Both the position numbers and the translations under genes were made by a program. The notes beneath the pieces were generated by a model. That model made no database searches and was not told the origin of the DNA. It saw only the letters and a list, made by a program, of their open reading frames with translations. From the NCBI GenBank assembly GCA_901457705.2, contig LR590083.2, positions 1,736,597-1,800,596 on the forward strand: a stretch of 64,000 nucleotides of DNA, written 5' to 3'. Origin of the DNA: Beijerinckiaceae bacterium RH AL1 (GTDB lineage Bacteria; Pseudomonadota; Alphaproteobacteria; Rhizobiales; Beijerinckiaceae). Numbering within the stretch: the stretch's first letter is position 1; each line of letters begins with the position of its first letter. Shown piece after piece: positions 52,110 to 61,115 of the stretch.

Positions 52110-54554
52110 TCAGCGCCGCCCGCGCCAGATGCCGAGCCCCTGCTCCTGCGCGGTCTCCTGCGCGGCGGCCAGGTCGGCGGGCGCGTCCTGCGTCGCCTCG
52201 GCGCCGCCGTTCGAGAGGATGGTCGTTGCGAGATCGTCGCCGTCGACGCTGCAGCGATAGCTGCCGCCGGCGGCCGGAGTGCAGTCGACCTCGCGGCGGC
52301 GGAGGTAGCGGGCGAGCTCGCGCGCGGCGCGACCGCCCATCGGCGCGACCCCCTGCAGGCGCACCTGCTGGCCGCCGAGGCCGAGCGTGGCGGTGTCGAC
52401 GACCTCCGCCTTGCCGCTCAGCGTGCCCTGCGGGTCGGCGTCGGGATCGGCGTCGCCCTTCGGCGTCAGCCCGGCGATGACGCCGCGCGCCGCGTCGCCC
52501 AGTGCGCCGCCGATCGCCTCGCCGAGGTCGGGGGCCCGGGCGGCCGGCGCCGTCGCCGTCGCCGTCGCCGCCACGCGCGGCTTGCGATGCGCCTTGTGGC
52601 CGGGCATCGACTGCGCCGCCACTGCGACGTCGCGCCAGATCTTCACCGGGATGTCGCCGCCGGTGACGCCGTCCATCGGCGAGTTGTCGTCGTTGCCGAC
52701 CCAGACGCCGATCGTCACGTCGGGCGTCGAGCCGATGAACCAGGCGTCGCGAAAGTCCTGCGTCGTGCCGGTCTTGCCGCCGACGGGGACGGCGAGCCGC
52801 GCGCCGCGCCCGGTGCCCTCGCTCACGACGTCCTGCAGCAGCTCGCGCATCGCAAGCTTGGCTTGCGAGGGCTCGCCCGCCTCGCCGTAATGCGGCGGCC
52901 GGTTGAACATCAGCTTCCCGTGGCTGGTGATGCGCTGGATGAGGTAGGGGTCGAGCGTCTCCTCGTCGGAGGCGACCGTCGCATAGGCGCGCGTCATCTC
53001 CATAAGGTTCACGTTGGCGGTGCCGAGCGCGAGGCTCGGCACGTTGGGCAGCGGCGAGGCGACGCCGAGGTCGCGCGCGGTCTTGATGACGGTGTCGATC
53101 CCAACCTTCTGGCCGAGCCGCGCCGCCACCGTGTTCACCGACTTGGCGAAGGCGAGCGAGAGCGGCATGCGGCCTTCGTAGCGCCCCTCGTAATCCGTCG
53201 GCTGCCAGGCGTTCGGCCCCGTCCCGATCGTCAGCGGCGCGTCGTCGACGATGGTCTCCGGCGTCATGCCGCCCTTCAGCGCGGCGAGATAGACGAACAG
53301 CTTGAACAGCGAGCCCGGCTGCCGCTGCGCCTGGGTCGCGCGGTTGAACGGGCTCGCCGCGTAGTCGCGCCCGCCGACCATGGCGAGGATGGCGCCGTTC
53401 GGGCCGATCGCCACCAGCGCCGCCTGCGTCGCGTGCTTCTTCGCCCCCTCGCCGTCGAGGTGCGTGCGGATCGCCGCCTCGGCTGCGGCCTGCAGATGCT
53501 CGTCGATCGTCGTGCCGGCGGTGAGATCCTGCGCGGCGCCGCCGACGAGCGTCTTGATGTCGGCCTGCGCGGCGTCGGCGACGTAGCCCGGCCCTGGCGG
53601 CAGGTCCGGCGCCACCTTGAGGTCGGCGGGATGCGCCACCGCGGCGTCGCCCTCGGCCTTGGTGATCGCCCCGGTCTCGACCATCGCATGCAGCACGACG
53701 CCGGCCCGCGCCCGCGCGCCGTCGAGGTTCTTCACCGGCGCGAGCTGCGAGGGCGCGCGGACGAGGCCGGCGATCATTGCCGCCTGGGGCAGGGTGAGCG
53801 TGCGCGCACTCGTGCCGAAGTAGCGCTCGGCCGCCGCGTCAGCGCCGTAGGCGCCGGCGCCGAAATAGGCGGTGTCGAGGTAGCGGGCGAGGATCTGCTG
53901 CTTGGTGAGGTGATGCTCGAGCCAGACGGCGACCAGCGCCTCCTGGATCTTGCGCCGCGCCGTGCGCTCGTTCGAGAGCAGCATGAGGCGGGCGAGCTGC
54001 TGGGTGATCGTCGAGGCGCCCTGCGCGTGGCCGCCGCGCACGTCGTGCAGCAGCGCGCGCAGCATGCCGTGCAGGTCGACCGCGCCGTGCGAGAAGAAGC
54101 GGCGGTCCTCCACCGCGACGATCGCCTTGCGCAGGTTCGGCGAGATGTCGTCGTAGTCGAGCTGCTCGCCTTGCGCGGTGCCGCGCACGGCCAGCGTCGT
54201 GCCGTCGGCGGCGGTGACGGTGAGCGCGCCCGCCGCATCGCTCGCCGTGCCGCCGCCGATCGGGATCTCGAAGGCGAAGTAGACGATGGAGCCGAGCAGC
54301 AGGATGAGCAGGGCGGCGAGCGAGATCGTGGTGACGCGCAGCAGCATGTGCCAGCGCGGCGCCGTCGGATGCTGCGGCAGGAGGGGTCGCGCGAACCATT
54401 CCGCCGTGGCCGCGGAGGCGCGCGCCGCGCCGGCCCGGGCGAGCGCGGCGTCGGCGATCAGCCGGCGGCGCACGTCGGGCCAGGCGAGGCGCTCGCGACG
54501 CCAGTCGCGAAGCCGCTCGTAGAGCCGTCGCAGAAACGATGAGGCGTCGGCCAC
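52110..54554 (-). CDS. class A penicillin-binding protein with C-terminal nuclease-like (SNase-fold) domain
   Basis: 814 residues. One membrane helix (about 70-92), glycosyltransferase motifs (IVAVEDRRFFSHGAVDLHG, GASTITQQLARLMLLSNERT), transpeptidase motifs SLFK (RQPGSLFKLFVYLAALKGG), SVN and KTGTT. After an Ala/Pro linker, residues about 700-814 resemble a staphylococcal-nuclease fold: GKAEVVDTATLGLGGQQVRL, REVDCTPAAGGSYRCSVDGD, AQETAQEQGLGIWRGRR. The nuclease Glu after the RL strand is missing (GVAPM), so catalysis is unlikely. It is distinct from the PBP1a at 30579. Confidence 0.88.
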   Translation of the reverse strand: MADASSFLRRLYERLRDWRRERLAWPDVRRRLIADAALARAGAARASAATAEWFARPLLPQHPTAPRWHMLLRVTTISLAALLILLLGSIVYFAFEIPIGGGTASDAAGALTVTAADGTTLAVRGTAQGEQLDYDDISPNLRKAIVAVEDRRFFSHGAVDLHGMLRALLHDVRGGHAQGASTITQQLARLMLLSNERTARRKIQEALVAVWLEHHLTKQQILARYLDTAYFGAGAYGADAAAERYFGTSARTLTLPQAAMIAGLVRAPSQLAPVKNLDGARARAGVVLHAMVETGAITKAEGDAAVAHPADLKVAPDLPPGPGYVADAAQADIKTLVGGAAQDLTAGTTIDEHLQAAAEAAIRTHLDGEGAKKHATQAALVAIGPNGAILAMVGGRDYAASPFNRATQAQRQPGSLFKLFVYLAALKGGMTPETIVDDAPLTIGTGPNAWQPTDYEGRYEGRMPLSLAFAKSVNTVAARLGQKVGIDTVIKTARDLGVASPLPNVPSLALGTANVNLMEMTRAYATVASDEETLDPYLIQRITSHGKLMFNRPPHYGEAGEPSQAKLAMRELLQDVVSEGTGRGARLAVPVGGKTGTTQDFRDAWFIGSTPDVTIGVWVGNDDNSPMDGVTGGDIPVKIWRDVAVAAQSMPGHKAHRKPRVAATATATAPAARAPDLGEAIGGALGDAARGVIAGLTPKGDADPDADPQGTLSGKAEVVDTATLGLGGQQVRLQGVAPMGGRAARELARYLRRREVDCTPAAGGSYRCSVDGDDLATTILSNGGAEATQDAPADLAAAQETAQEQGLGIWRGRR

Positions 54555-54684
54555 AGAATCCCGTTCACGCGTGATGCGGGGGGTCTTATGCCCCGAGGAA
54601 AGCCGAGGCGCTACCGCCGCTATGACCTAGGGACCCGGGAGAAAGGGCAGGCGCCTCATCCGCAAGCGCGCCCGGCTCCAGCGA

Positions 54685-55266
54685 TTACCCGCGCTTGCCG
54701 AACAGGCCGCGAATCTTGGCCTTGGCCGGCGGCTTGCGCGCCGGTTCCAGCAACTCGAAGGGTTCCGGTCCCAGGCCCTCGACGTCCTTATCGTGTCGGT
54801 AGCCGGTGAGCGCCTCGCCGAGATCGGGGGCGACGTCGAAGAGATAGTCGACGCCGCCGGACGACGCTTCCTGCTGCGCGACAAGCCCGTCGCGGATCGA
54901 CGCGAAGGGTTCGGGAGGCGCCCCGGTCACCCGCAGATCGTCGGCGCCTCTTTCGGAATCGTGCGTCACGGACCAGAGCAATGCGCCGTTCTCGTAGGCG
55001 CCGAGATCGCTCGTCATGGTGGTCTCGTTGACGTAGCAGGTCAGGACCTCCGCGCCTCTTTTCACGCGGTCGAGCGGCGCCTCGAGGATGAAGCTGCCGA
55101 AGGAAAAGCAGTTGACGACCACGACCCAACCGCTCGGCATCGTCACGATGCAGTATTCCGTCTTGGGGAAGGCCTCGTGCTCACCGGTGCGCTCGAGGTC
55201 GAGGTCGCTCATGACCGCGTCCGACGACTTTCCCTTGACGGCGGCCCAGGCGACCTTGAAGCCCAT
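54685..55266 (-). CDS. hypothetical cytosolic protein
   Basis: 193 residues, no signal peptide or membrane span. It begins GFKVAWAAVKGKSSDAVMSD and contains TEYCIVTMPSGWVVVVNCFS, YVNETTMTSDLGAYENGALL and a Lys/Arg-rich end (AKAKIRGLFGKRG). I recognise no family. The gene is 45 bases after another unknown gene on the same strand, with a tandem 19-base repeat between them. Codon use looks native. Confidence 0.65.
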   Translation of the reverse strand: MGFKVAWAAVKGKSSDAVMSDLDLERTGEHEAFPKTEYCIVTMPSGWVVVVNCFSFGSFILEAPLDRVKRGAEVLTCYVNETTMTSDLGAYENGALLWSVTHDSERGADDLRVTGAPPEPFASIRDGLVAQQEASSGGVDYLFDVAPDLGEALTGYRHDKDVEGLGPEPFELLEPARKPPAKAKIRGLFGKRG

Positions 55267-55283
55267 GACGTCTCCTCCGCGCG

Positions 55284-55321
55284 ACGATGGTCTCAGACGA
55301 AAACGATGGTCTCAGACGAAC
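55284..55321. repeat. tandem duplication of 19 bases
   Basis: ACGATGGTCTCAGACGAAA (55284-55302) is followed directly by the same sequence with its last base changed (55303-55321). The second copy contains the stop codon and last codons of the gene at 55312-55734. A slipped-strand duplication is the simplest origin. Confidence 0.85.
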
Positions 55322-55734
55322 CTGTCGGTCATGTCGCGCCAGGCAAAGAAGCTCGATCTGCAAGACCCTTTGATGAACGCGTACGCGAGATACTGGACCT
55401 CGTCGCACGTCAGCTTCTCGTTGGACGGGACCGTGACGTGAAAACTGCTGGTCTTGATCTTTACCCGATCGGCGGCGGCGGGGCCGGGATGTCCGGCGGC
55501 GTAATGACGGAACGCTTGGCCGTCGTACTGTCGACATTCGGCGATATAGGCGCCCCTGCCGCCTGCAGCCTGCATGTAGTCGCAACTATCCGTCGATGAT
55601 AGGACGAGGAAGCTTGGGCCGCCGTTCGGGTCGAGGCTCGCGATCTCGTCCATGACCCGCTGGAGCCGCGGCCTCAGCAATCGCGGGCGGCCCTCGATCT
55701 CGACGGAGAGATTGTCGCAGCGGGTGCTTGGCAT
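55312..55734 (-). CDS. hypothetical protein
   Basis: 140 residues without signal peptide. RLQRVMDEIASLDPNGGPSF, FLVLSSTDSCDYMQAAGGRG and SFHVTVPSNEKLTCDEVQYL give an alternating alpha/beta impression similar to some bacterial immunity proteins, but this is weak. Upstream partner of the 54685 gene. The C-terminus is encoded partly by a tandem repeat unit, so the last residues may be recent. Confidence 0.6.
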   Translation of the reverse strand: MPSTRCDNLSVEIEGRPRLLRPRLQRVMDEIASLDPNGGPSFLVLSSTDSCDYMQAAGGRGAYIAECRQYDGQAFRHYAAGHPGPAAADRVKIKTSSFHVTVPSNEKLTCDEVQYLAYAFIKGSCRSSFFAWRDMTDRFV

Positions 55735-55779
55735 TGGCTTGCTCTCACGTTTCGGCGGTCTTCCTGCGCCAGAACGCCG

Positions 55780-56799
55780 TCAGCCAGCCTTCAGCCGCTG
55801 TGCGACCGTCAGCGCGAAGTAGGTGAGCACTCCGTCGCAGCCCGCCCGCTTGAAGGCGGTGAGGCTCTCCATCATCGCGCGGTCGCCGTCGATCCAGCCG
55901 TTCTGCGCGGCGGCCATGATCATCGCGTACTCGCCCGACACCTGGTAGGCAAAGGTCGGCACCTCGAACTCGTCCTTCACGCGGCGGATGATGTCGAGGT
56001 AGGGCATGCCGGGCTTCACCATCACCATGTCGGCGCCCTCCTCGATGTCGGCGGCGACCTCGCGCATCGCCTCGTCGGTGTTGGCCGGGTCCATCTGGTA
56101 GGTGCGCTTGTCGCCCTTCAGGACGGCCTTGGTGCCGATCGCGTCGCGGAACGGGCCGTAGAAGGCCGAGGCGTACTTCGCCGCATAGCTCATGATCTGG
56201 ACGTGCTCGAAGCCCTCGTCGTCGAGCGCCGCGCGGATCGCGCCGACGCGGCCGTCCATCATGTCGGAGGGCGAGATGATGTCGGCGCCGGCGCGCGCCT
56301 GGTTGAGCGATTGCGCGCAGAGGAGCCGCACGGTCTCGTCGTTGACGATCTCGTCGCCGTCCATCACGCCGTCGTGGCCGTGGCTAGTGTAGGGGTCGAG
56401 CGCGGCATCGGTCATCAGCCCGATGTGCGGCACCTCGGCCTTGATCGCCCGCACGGCGCGGCAGACGAGATTGTCGGCGTTCTGCGCTTCCGAGCCCTGC
56501 GGGTCCTTCACGCCGGCCTCGGTCATCGGGAAGAAGCAGAGCGCCGGGATGCGCGCCTCGGCCGCCGCGACGGCGGCGCGCACCGCCTCGTCGACCGACA
56601 GCCGCTCGACGCCGGGCATCGAGGGGACCGGCACGCGCTGCTTCTCGCCCTCGACCAAAAACAGCGGCCAGATCAGGTCGTCGGCGGTGACGACGTTCTC
56701 GCGCACGAGACGGCGCGCCCAGTCCGTGCGCCGGTTGCGGCGGGGCCGGTGGATCAGGCCGAGGGACTCGGTCTTCGGGGCGCGCAGGCCAGTGGTCAT
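55780..56799 (-). CDS. hemB: delta-aminolevulinic acid dehydratase (porphobilinogen synthase)
   Basis: 339 residues from ATG 56799. It joins two 5-aminolevulinates into porphobilinogen for haem. Schiff-base lysines are in MSYAAKYASAFYGPFRDA and MVMVKPGMPYLDIIRRV. The zinc-binding cysteine cluster is replaced by DAALDPYTSHGHDG, so this is the magnesium-type enzyme usual in alphaproteobacteria. A longer frame to 56928 runs through a tRNA gene and is rejected. Confidence 0.97.
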   Translation of the reverse strand: MTTGLRAPKTESLGLIHRPRRNRRTDWARRLVRENVVTADDLIWPLFLVEGEKQRVPVPSMPGVERLSVDEAVRAAVAAAEARIPALCFFPMTEAGVKDPQGSEAQNADNLVCRAVRAIKAEVPHIGLMTDAALDPYTSHGHDGVMDGDEIVNDETVRLLCAQSLNQARAGADIISPSDMMDGRVGAIRAALDDEGFEHVQIMSYAAKYASAFYGPFRDAIGTKAVLKGDKRTYQMDPANTDEAMREVAADIEEGADMVMVKPGMPYLDIIRRVKDEFEVPTFAYQVSGEYAMIMAAAQNGWIDGDRAMMESLTAFKRAGCDGVLTYFALTVAQRLKAG

Positions 56800-56849
56800 G
56801 GGGGTCCTCCGATGGCGACATCCGGCCGGCACCGTCGGAGAGCGGAAAA

Positions 56850-56924
56850 TGGTGGGCGCGACAGGGATTGAACCTGTGACCCCTCCCGTGTGAAGGGAGT
56901 GCTCTCCCGCTGAGCTACGCGCCC
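56850..56924 (-). tRNA. tRNA-Val (anticodon CAC)
   Basis: Reading leftward: acceptor GGGCGCG, D-arm GCTCAGCGGGAGAGC, anticodon stem CTCCC/GGGAG with loop TTCACAC (anticodon CAC, reads GTG), T-arm with GGTTCAATCC, acceptor CGCGCCC, discriminator A, and encoded CCA followed by TTTT. All stems pair. It lies 50 bases upstream of hemB and may be a separate unit with its own T-run terminator. Confidence 0.95.
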
Positions 56925-57027
56925 GCACCGACCGCTTTATGCGTCGGCGCCGCGCGGCAAGTCAACGCCGGCAAGTCGAAGCCGGCAAGTGAACGTATCC
57001 CGCGGCGTGGACGCGCCGGACGCCCCG

Positions 57028-57702
57028 CTATCCCCGCCCGAGCGCCGCGACGGCGGCGTCGAGCTCGTCGAAATGGCTGATCACCGCGTCAGGGCCGAGC
57101 GTCGCGATCGGCTCCGGCGCGTAGCCGAAGTCGACGGCGATCACCGGCACTTTCGCGTCGCGGGCGGTGAGCACGTCGGTCTCGGTGTCGCCGACCATGA
57201 CCGCGGTCGCGGGATCGCCGCCGGCCTTCTCGATCGTCCGGTGCAGGGTGGCGCCGTTCGGCTTCGAGACCGGGAACGTGTCCTGCCCGACGATCGCGCG
57301 GAAGCGCTCCGTCGCGCGGAGCTCGGCGAGCAGCTTCTTCGAGGAATGCTCGAGCTTGTTGGTGCAGATCGCGAAGCCGTGGCCCTTGGTGGCCAGCCGA
57401 TCGAGCGCCGCCTCGACGCCGGGGTAGAAGCGCGTCTTCACGCTCAGGTGCTCGTTGTAGTAGGCGAGGAAGGCGGCGAAGAGCGTGTCGAGCCGGCCCT
57501 CGTCGAGCGGCCGGTCCTGCGCGGCAAACCCGCGCCGGATCATCACCTTGCCGCCGCGGCCGACAAACTTGCGGCCGACCTCGAGCGGCACCGGTGCGCA
57601 GCCCTCGCGCTGCAGGATCACGTTGAGCGAATCGATGAGGTCGGGCGCGCTGTCGACCAGCGTGCCATCGAGGTCGAAGACGATCAGTCCGGGGGAGGCC
57701 AT
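57028..57702 (-). CDS. gph: phosphoglycolate phosphatase (HAD family)
   Basis: 224 residues from ATG 57702 (an ATG at 57723 would add seven). HAD motifs: LIVFDLDGTLVDSAPDLIDS, ICTNKLEHSSKKLLAEL with the conserved Thr, the Lys in PVSKPNGATLHRTI, and VMVGDTETDVLTARDAKVPV. It removes phosphate from 2-phosphoglycolate formed from DNA-damage or oxygenation by-products. rpiA lies nearby on the other strand, as in related genomes. Confidence 0.92.
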   Translation of the reverse strand: MASPGLIVFDLDGTLVDSAPDLIDSLNVILQREGCAPVPLEVGRKFVGRGGKVMIRRGFAAQDRPLDEGRLDTLFAAFLAYYNEHLSVKTRFYPGVEAALDRLATKGHGFAICTNKLEHSSKKLLAELRATERFRAIVGQDTFPVSKPNGATLHRTIEKAGGDPATAVMVGDTETDVLTARDAKVPVIAVDFGYAPEPIATLGPDAVISHFDELDAAVAALGRG

Positions 57703-57845
57703 GGCCCCCGCATAGCTTCGCACCTCAGCCCTTACAAGGGCGCCCCTCTATGGGCCGAATTTCTGAGCCGGGCGCGGCGCGGTGCCGTTTTGCTGCTCCC
57801 TTTCCTTGGCTATAGGAGGCGTCCGCCGCCACGAAAGACCGAGAC

Positions 57846-58253
57846 ATGCCGATGCCCGTCGCCCGCCCGATCCTGCCGGTCGCCCCGCGCCTCGGGCTGG
57901 TGCTTGGTCTGGGTCTTGTGTTCGGCCTCGCGGCCGCGCCGGCGTGGGCGGCGAACAACTACGACTTCCTCGCGGCGCCGCAGATCGACCTCAACCGCAT
58001 CTTCCGCGTCGACAAGTCGACCGGCGAGGTCGGCGCCTGCCAGTTCGGGCTGAAGGAGGGCTCGCCGGTCGGCGTCACGCTGTGCTACCCGCCGGGGCAG
58101 GGGGCCGGCCCGCAGACGCCGAGCGACTACACGCTCGTGGCCTCCCGGCACGAGCACGAGGCCGGCGCCTGGCGCGTCGACCTGCGCACCGGGCAGATGT
58201 CGATCTGCTACGTGCTCGACGATGCCGTCGTCTGCACGCCGCCGGCGAAATAG
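57846..58253 (+). CDS. secreted hypothetical protein
   Basis: 135 residues with a signal peptide (LGLVLGLGLVFGLAAAPAWA). The mature domain begins NNYDFLAAPQIDLNRIFRVD and has TGEVGACQFGLKEG and QMSICYVLDDAVVCTPP, with four cysteines that could form two disulfides. I recognise the general pattern from other Hyphomicrobiales genomes but not a name. It is divergent from gph and precedes rpiA. Confidence 0.75.
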   Translation: MPMPVARPILPVAPRLGLVLGLGLVFGLAAAPAWAANNYDFLAAPQIDLNRIFRVDKSTGEVGACQFGLKEGSPVGVTLCYPPGQGAGPQTPSDYTLVASRHEHEAGAWRVDLRTGQMSICYVLDDAVVCTPPAK

Positions 58254-58338
58254 GCGGCAACCGTATTTCTCGCGCGGGTCCGCTGGCGTTCTGCTAGAAG
58301 CCGCGCCGGAGCGTTTCAGGGAGCGTTAAGCAAGCCGC

Positions 58339-59070
58339 ATGGCGTCAACCGACAGCTCGTCACGGACCATGGAAGCCGGCAAGCGCGCCGCCGCGGCGCG
58401 GGCGCTCGAGCTCGTGCAGTCCGGCATGAAGCTCGGCCTCGGCACCGGCTCGACCGCGCACGAGTTCGTGGCGCTGCTCGGCGAGCGCGTCGCCGCCGGG
58501 CTCGACGTGGTTGGCGTTCCCACCTCCCAGCGGACGGCGGCGCATGCGGCGAGCCTCGGCATCCGCATCACGACGCTCGACGAGCTGCCGGAGCTCGACC
58601 TCACCATCGACGGTGCCGACGAGTTCGACCCCGCGCTCAATCTCGTCAAGGGCGGCGGCGGCGCGCTGCTGCGCGAGAAGATCGTGGCCACGGCCTCGAA
58701 GCGCATGGTCGTGATCACGGACTCTTCCAAGCAGGTCCAGCACCTCGGCCGCTTCCCGCTACCGGTCGAGGTCAACCGCTTCGGCCTCGGCGCGACCCGC
58801 AACGCGATCGTGCGCGTTGCCGAGTTGTGCGGGTGCCATGGCGAGATCGCGCTGCGCCGGACGCCGGAGGGCGCCGACTACCTCACCGACGGCGGCCATC
58901 TCATCTTCGACTGCCACTTTGGCCGCATCGACGATCCCGCGGTGCTCGCGGACCGTCTCGTCGCCATCCCCGGCGTGGTCGAGCACGGGCTCTTCATCGG
59001 CATCGCCAGCCAGGTGATCTGCGCCGGACCCGACGGCATCGCGGTCCTCGACAGGGCGGGCGCCCCCTGA
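58339..59070 (+). CDS. rpiA: ribose-5-phosphate isomerase A
   Basis: 243 residues. It interconverts ribose 5-phosphate and ribulose 5-phosphate. Active-site motifs [39 protein letters not shown] and [19 protein letters not shown] carry the Asp, Glu and Lys residues. The stop overlaps the next start by one base (TGATG), so it is coupled to the DUF2059 gene. Confidence 0.96.
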   Translation: MASTDSSSRTMEAGKRAAAARALELVQSGMKLGLGTGSTAHEFVALLGERVAAGLDVVGVPTSQRTAAHAASLGIRITTLDELPELDLTIDGADEFDPALNLVKGGGGALLREKIVATASKRMVVITDSSKQVQHLGRFPLPVEVNRFGLGATRNAIVRVAELCGCHGEIALRRTPEGADYLTDGGHLIFDCHFGRIDDPAVLADRLVAIPGVVEHGLFIGIASQVICAGPDGIAVLDRAGAP

Positions 59071-59684
59071 TGCCGCTGTCGCGCTGGTCGAGCCGGGGCA
59101 TCGGGCCCATCCTCGCGGTCGCGCTCGCGTGTCCCGTCGCGAGCCCGGTGCTGGCGCAGGCACCGGTGCCGGCCGCCGCCGCGCCGGCCGATCCGCCGCC
59201 GCAGAGCGGCACGCCGGTCGGCACCAACGGCGTCCCGCTGCCGCCGCCGCCCGATGCGGCGAACCCGACGCCGGAGCACATCGCCCAGGCGCGCAAGCTG
59301 ATCCTCGCCACCGGCATCTCGCGCTCGTTCGACGTCATGATCGCCGAGTTCATGGACCAGATCGGCAACTCGGTGACGCAGGAGCGGCCCGAGCTCGTTA
59401 CCGACATGCACGCCGTCCTCGACAAGCTGAAGCCCGAGTTCGACCGGCAGTCGCAGGAGATGATCGACCAGTCGGCGAAGATCTACGCCTCGCTGCTGTC
59501 GCAGAAGGACATCGACACGATCCTCACCTTCTACAACACCGAGGCCGGAAAGCGGTATGTTGCGATGCAGCCGCTGTTCCTGAACCAGCTGCTCTCCGGC
59601 ACCCAGGCCTGGCAGCAGAAGATCGCGATCAACATGATGGCCCGCGTGCGGGCCGAGATGAAGAAGAAGGGCCACGACCTTTGA
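59070..59684 (+). CDS. secreted DUF2059 domain protein
   Basis: 204 residues. A signal peptide (ILAVALACPVASPVLAQ) and a Pro/Ala-rich linker precede a helical DUF2059 domain: AQARKLILATGISRSFDVMI, ASLLSQKDIDTILTFYNTEA and GKRYVAMQPLFLNQLLSGTQ. Function is unknown. The family is periplasmic and common between rpiA and the glutathione-reductase gene in Hyphomicrobiales. Its stop overlaps the next start (TTGA). Confidence 0.92.
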   Translation: MPLSRWSSRGIGPILAVALACPVASPVLAQAPVPAAAAPADPPPQSGTPVGTNGVPLPPPPDAANPTPEHIAQARKLILATGISRSFDVMIAEFMDQIGNSVTQERPELVTDMHAVLDKLKPEFDRQSQEMIDQSAKIYASLLSQKDIDTILTFYNTEAGKRYVAMQPLFLNQLLSGTQAWQQKIAINMMARVRAEMKKKGHDL

Positions 59685-61102
59685 GCCAATCCTCGGGCGA
59701 CTTCGACGTCGACCTCTTCGTCATCGGCGCGGGCTCCGGCGGCACGCGCGCGGCCCGCATCGCCGCCCAGCACGGCGCGCGGGTGATGGTGGCGGAGGAG
59801 TTCCGCGTCGGCGGCACCTGCGTAATCCGCGGCTGCGTGCCGAAGAAGCTCATGGTCTACGCCAGCAGGTTCGCCGACGCCTTCGAGGAAGCGGAAGGGT
59901 TCGGCTGGCATCTCGAGAAGCCCTCCTTCGACTGGCGCAAGCTGGTCGCCGCCAAGGAGAAGGAGATCACGCGGCTCTCCGGCCTCTACGTTCAGAACAT
60001 CGAGAAGGCCGGCGCGTCGATCTACGATGGGCGCGCCCGCGTCGCCGGCGCGCAGGCCATCGCGCTTGCCGACGGCCGGACGATCCGCGCGAAGACCATC
60101 CTCGTCGCCACCGGCGCGCATCCGCGCGTGCTCGATCACGTGCCGGGCCACGAGCTGATGATCTCGTCGAACGAGATCTTCGACCTGCCCGTGTTCCCGA
60201 AGCGGCTGCTGGTGATCGGCGCCGGCTACATCGGGGTCGAGTTCGCCTCGGTCTTCACGCGGCTCGGCTCGCAGGTTACTGTGGTCGTGCGCAGCCGCAA
60301 CATCCTGCGCGGCTTCGACGACGACATGCGCGACGGGCTGCGTGAGGCGATGACCCGCGCGGGCGTCCGCTTCGAGTTCGACAACACTGTTGCCAAAGTC
60401 GAGAAGGGTCCCGACGGCCTCGCCGCGACGCTCGCCGACGGCCGCGTCATCGCCTGCGACGTGATCCTGAATGCCTCAGGCCGCGTGCCGAACACCGAGG
60501 GCCTGGGCCTCGCCGAGGCGGGCGTGCGGCTCGGCGACAACGGCGAGGTCTGCGTCGACGACGCCTCCCAGTCGAGCGTGCCGTCGATCTACGCCGTCGG
60601 CGATGTCACCGACCGCGTCGCGCTGACGCCGGTCGCGATCCGCGAAGGCCATGCCTTCGCCGACACCGTCTTCGGCGGCAAGCACGTCAGAGTCGACCAC
60701 GCGACGATCGCCACCGCCGTGTTCACCACGCCGGAGATCGGCACCGTCGGCCTCACCGAGCAGGAGGCCATCCGGCAGTATCCGCTGGTCGACGTCTACG
60801 CGGCGTCGTTCCGCCCGATGAAGGCGACGCTGTCGGGCCGCGAGGAAAAGACGATCATGAAGATCGTCGTCGACGGCAAGAGCGACCGCGTGCTCGGCGT
60901 CCATATCCTCGGCGAGGACGCCGGCGAGCTCGCCCAGGTGCTGGGCATCGCGGTGAAGATGGGCGCGACCAAAGCCGACTTCGACGCGACCGTCGCCGTG
61001 CACCCGACGGCGGCCGAAGAGCTCGTCACCATGCGCATGCGCCAACGCCGGCACGAGAAGCCCCTCGAGGAGGCGCACAGCCCGGGCCTCGCGGATTGCT
61101 GA
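59681..61102 (+). CDS. gor: glutathione-disulfide reductase
   Basis: 473 residues from TTG 59681, which overlaps the previous stop. FAD motif DLFVIGAGSGGTRAARIAAQ, redox cysteines in GGTCVIRGCVPKKLMVYAS, NADP motif LLVIGAGYIGVEFASVFTRL, and the C-terminal His-Glu in VAVHPTAAEELVTMR. It keeps glutathione reduced using NADPH. It is third in the rpiA-DUF2059-gor operon. Confidence 0.96.
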   Translation: MSQSSGDFDVDLFVIGAGSGGTRAARIAAQHGARVMVAEEFRVGGTCVIRGCVPKKLMVYASRFADAFEEAEGFGWHLEKPSFDWRKLVAAKEKEITRLSGLYVQNIEKAGASIYDGRARVAGAQAIALADGRTIRAKTILVATGAHPRVLDHVPGHELMISSNEIFDLPVFPKRLLVIGAGYIGVEFASVFTRLGSQVTVVVRSRNILRGFDDDMRDGLREAMTRAGVRFEFDNTVAKVEKGPDGLAATLADGRVIACDVILNASGRVPNTEGLGLAEAGVRLGDNGEVCVDDASQSSVPSIYAVGDVTDRVALTPVAIREGHAFADTVFGGKHVRVDHATIATAVFTTPEIGTVGLTEQEAIRQYPLVDVYAASFRPMKATLSGREEKTIMKIVVDGKSDRVLGVHILGEDAGELAQVLGIAVKMGATKADFDATVAVHPTAAEELVTMRMRQRRHEKPLEEAHSPGLADC

Positions 61103-61115
61103 GCGCGTCGCGCGG

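Noticed and set aside
56800-56928. Possible longer hemB start
   Set aside because: The extended frame would translate through the tRNA-Val gene. ATG 56799 gives the usual N-terminus.
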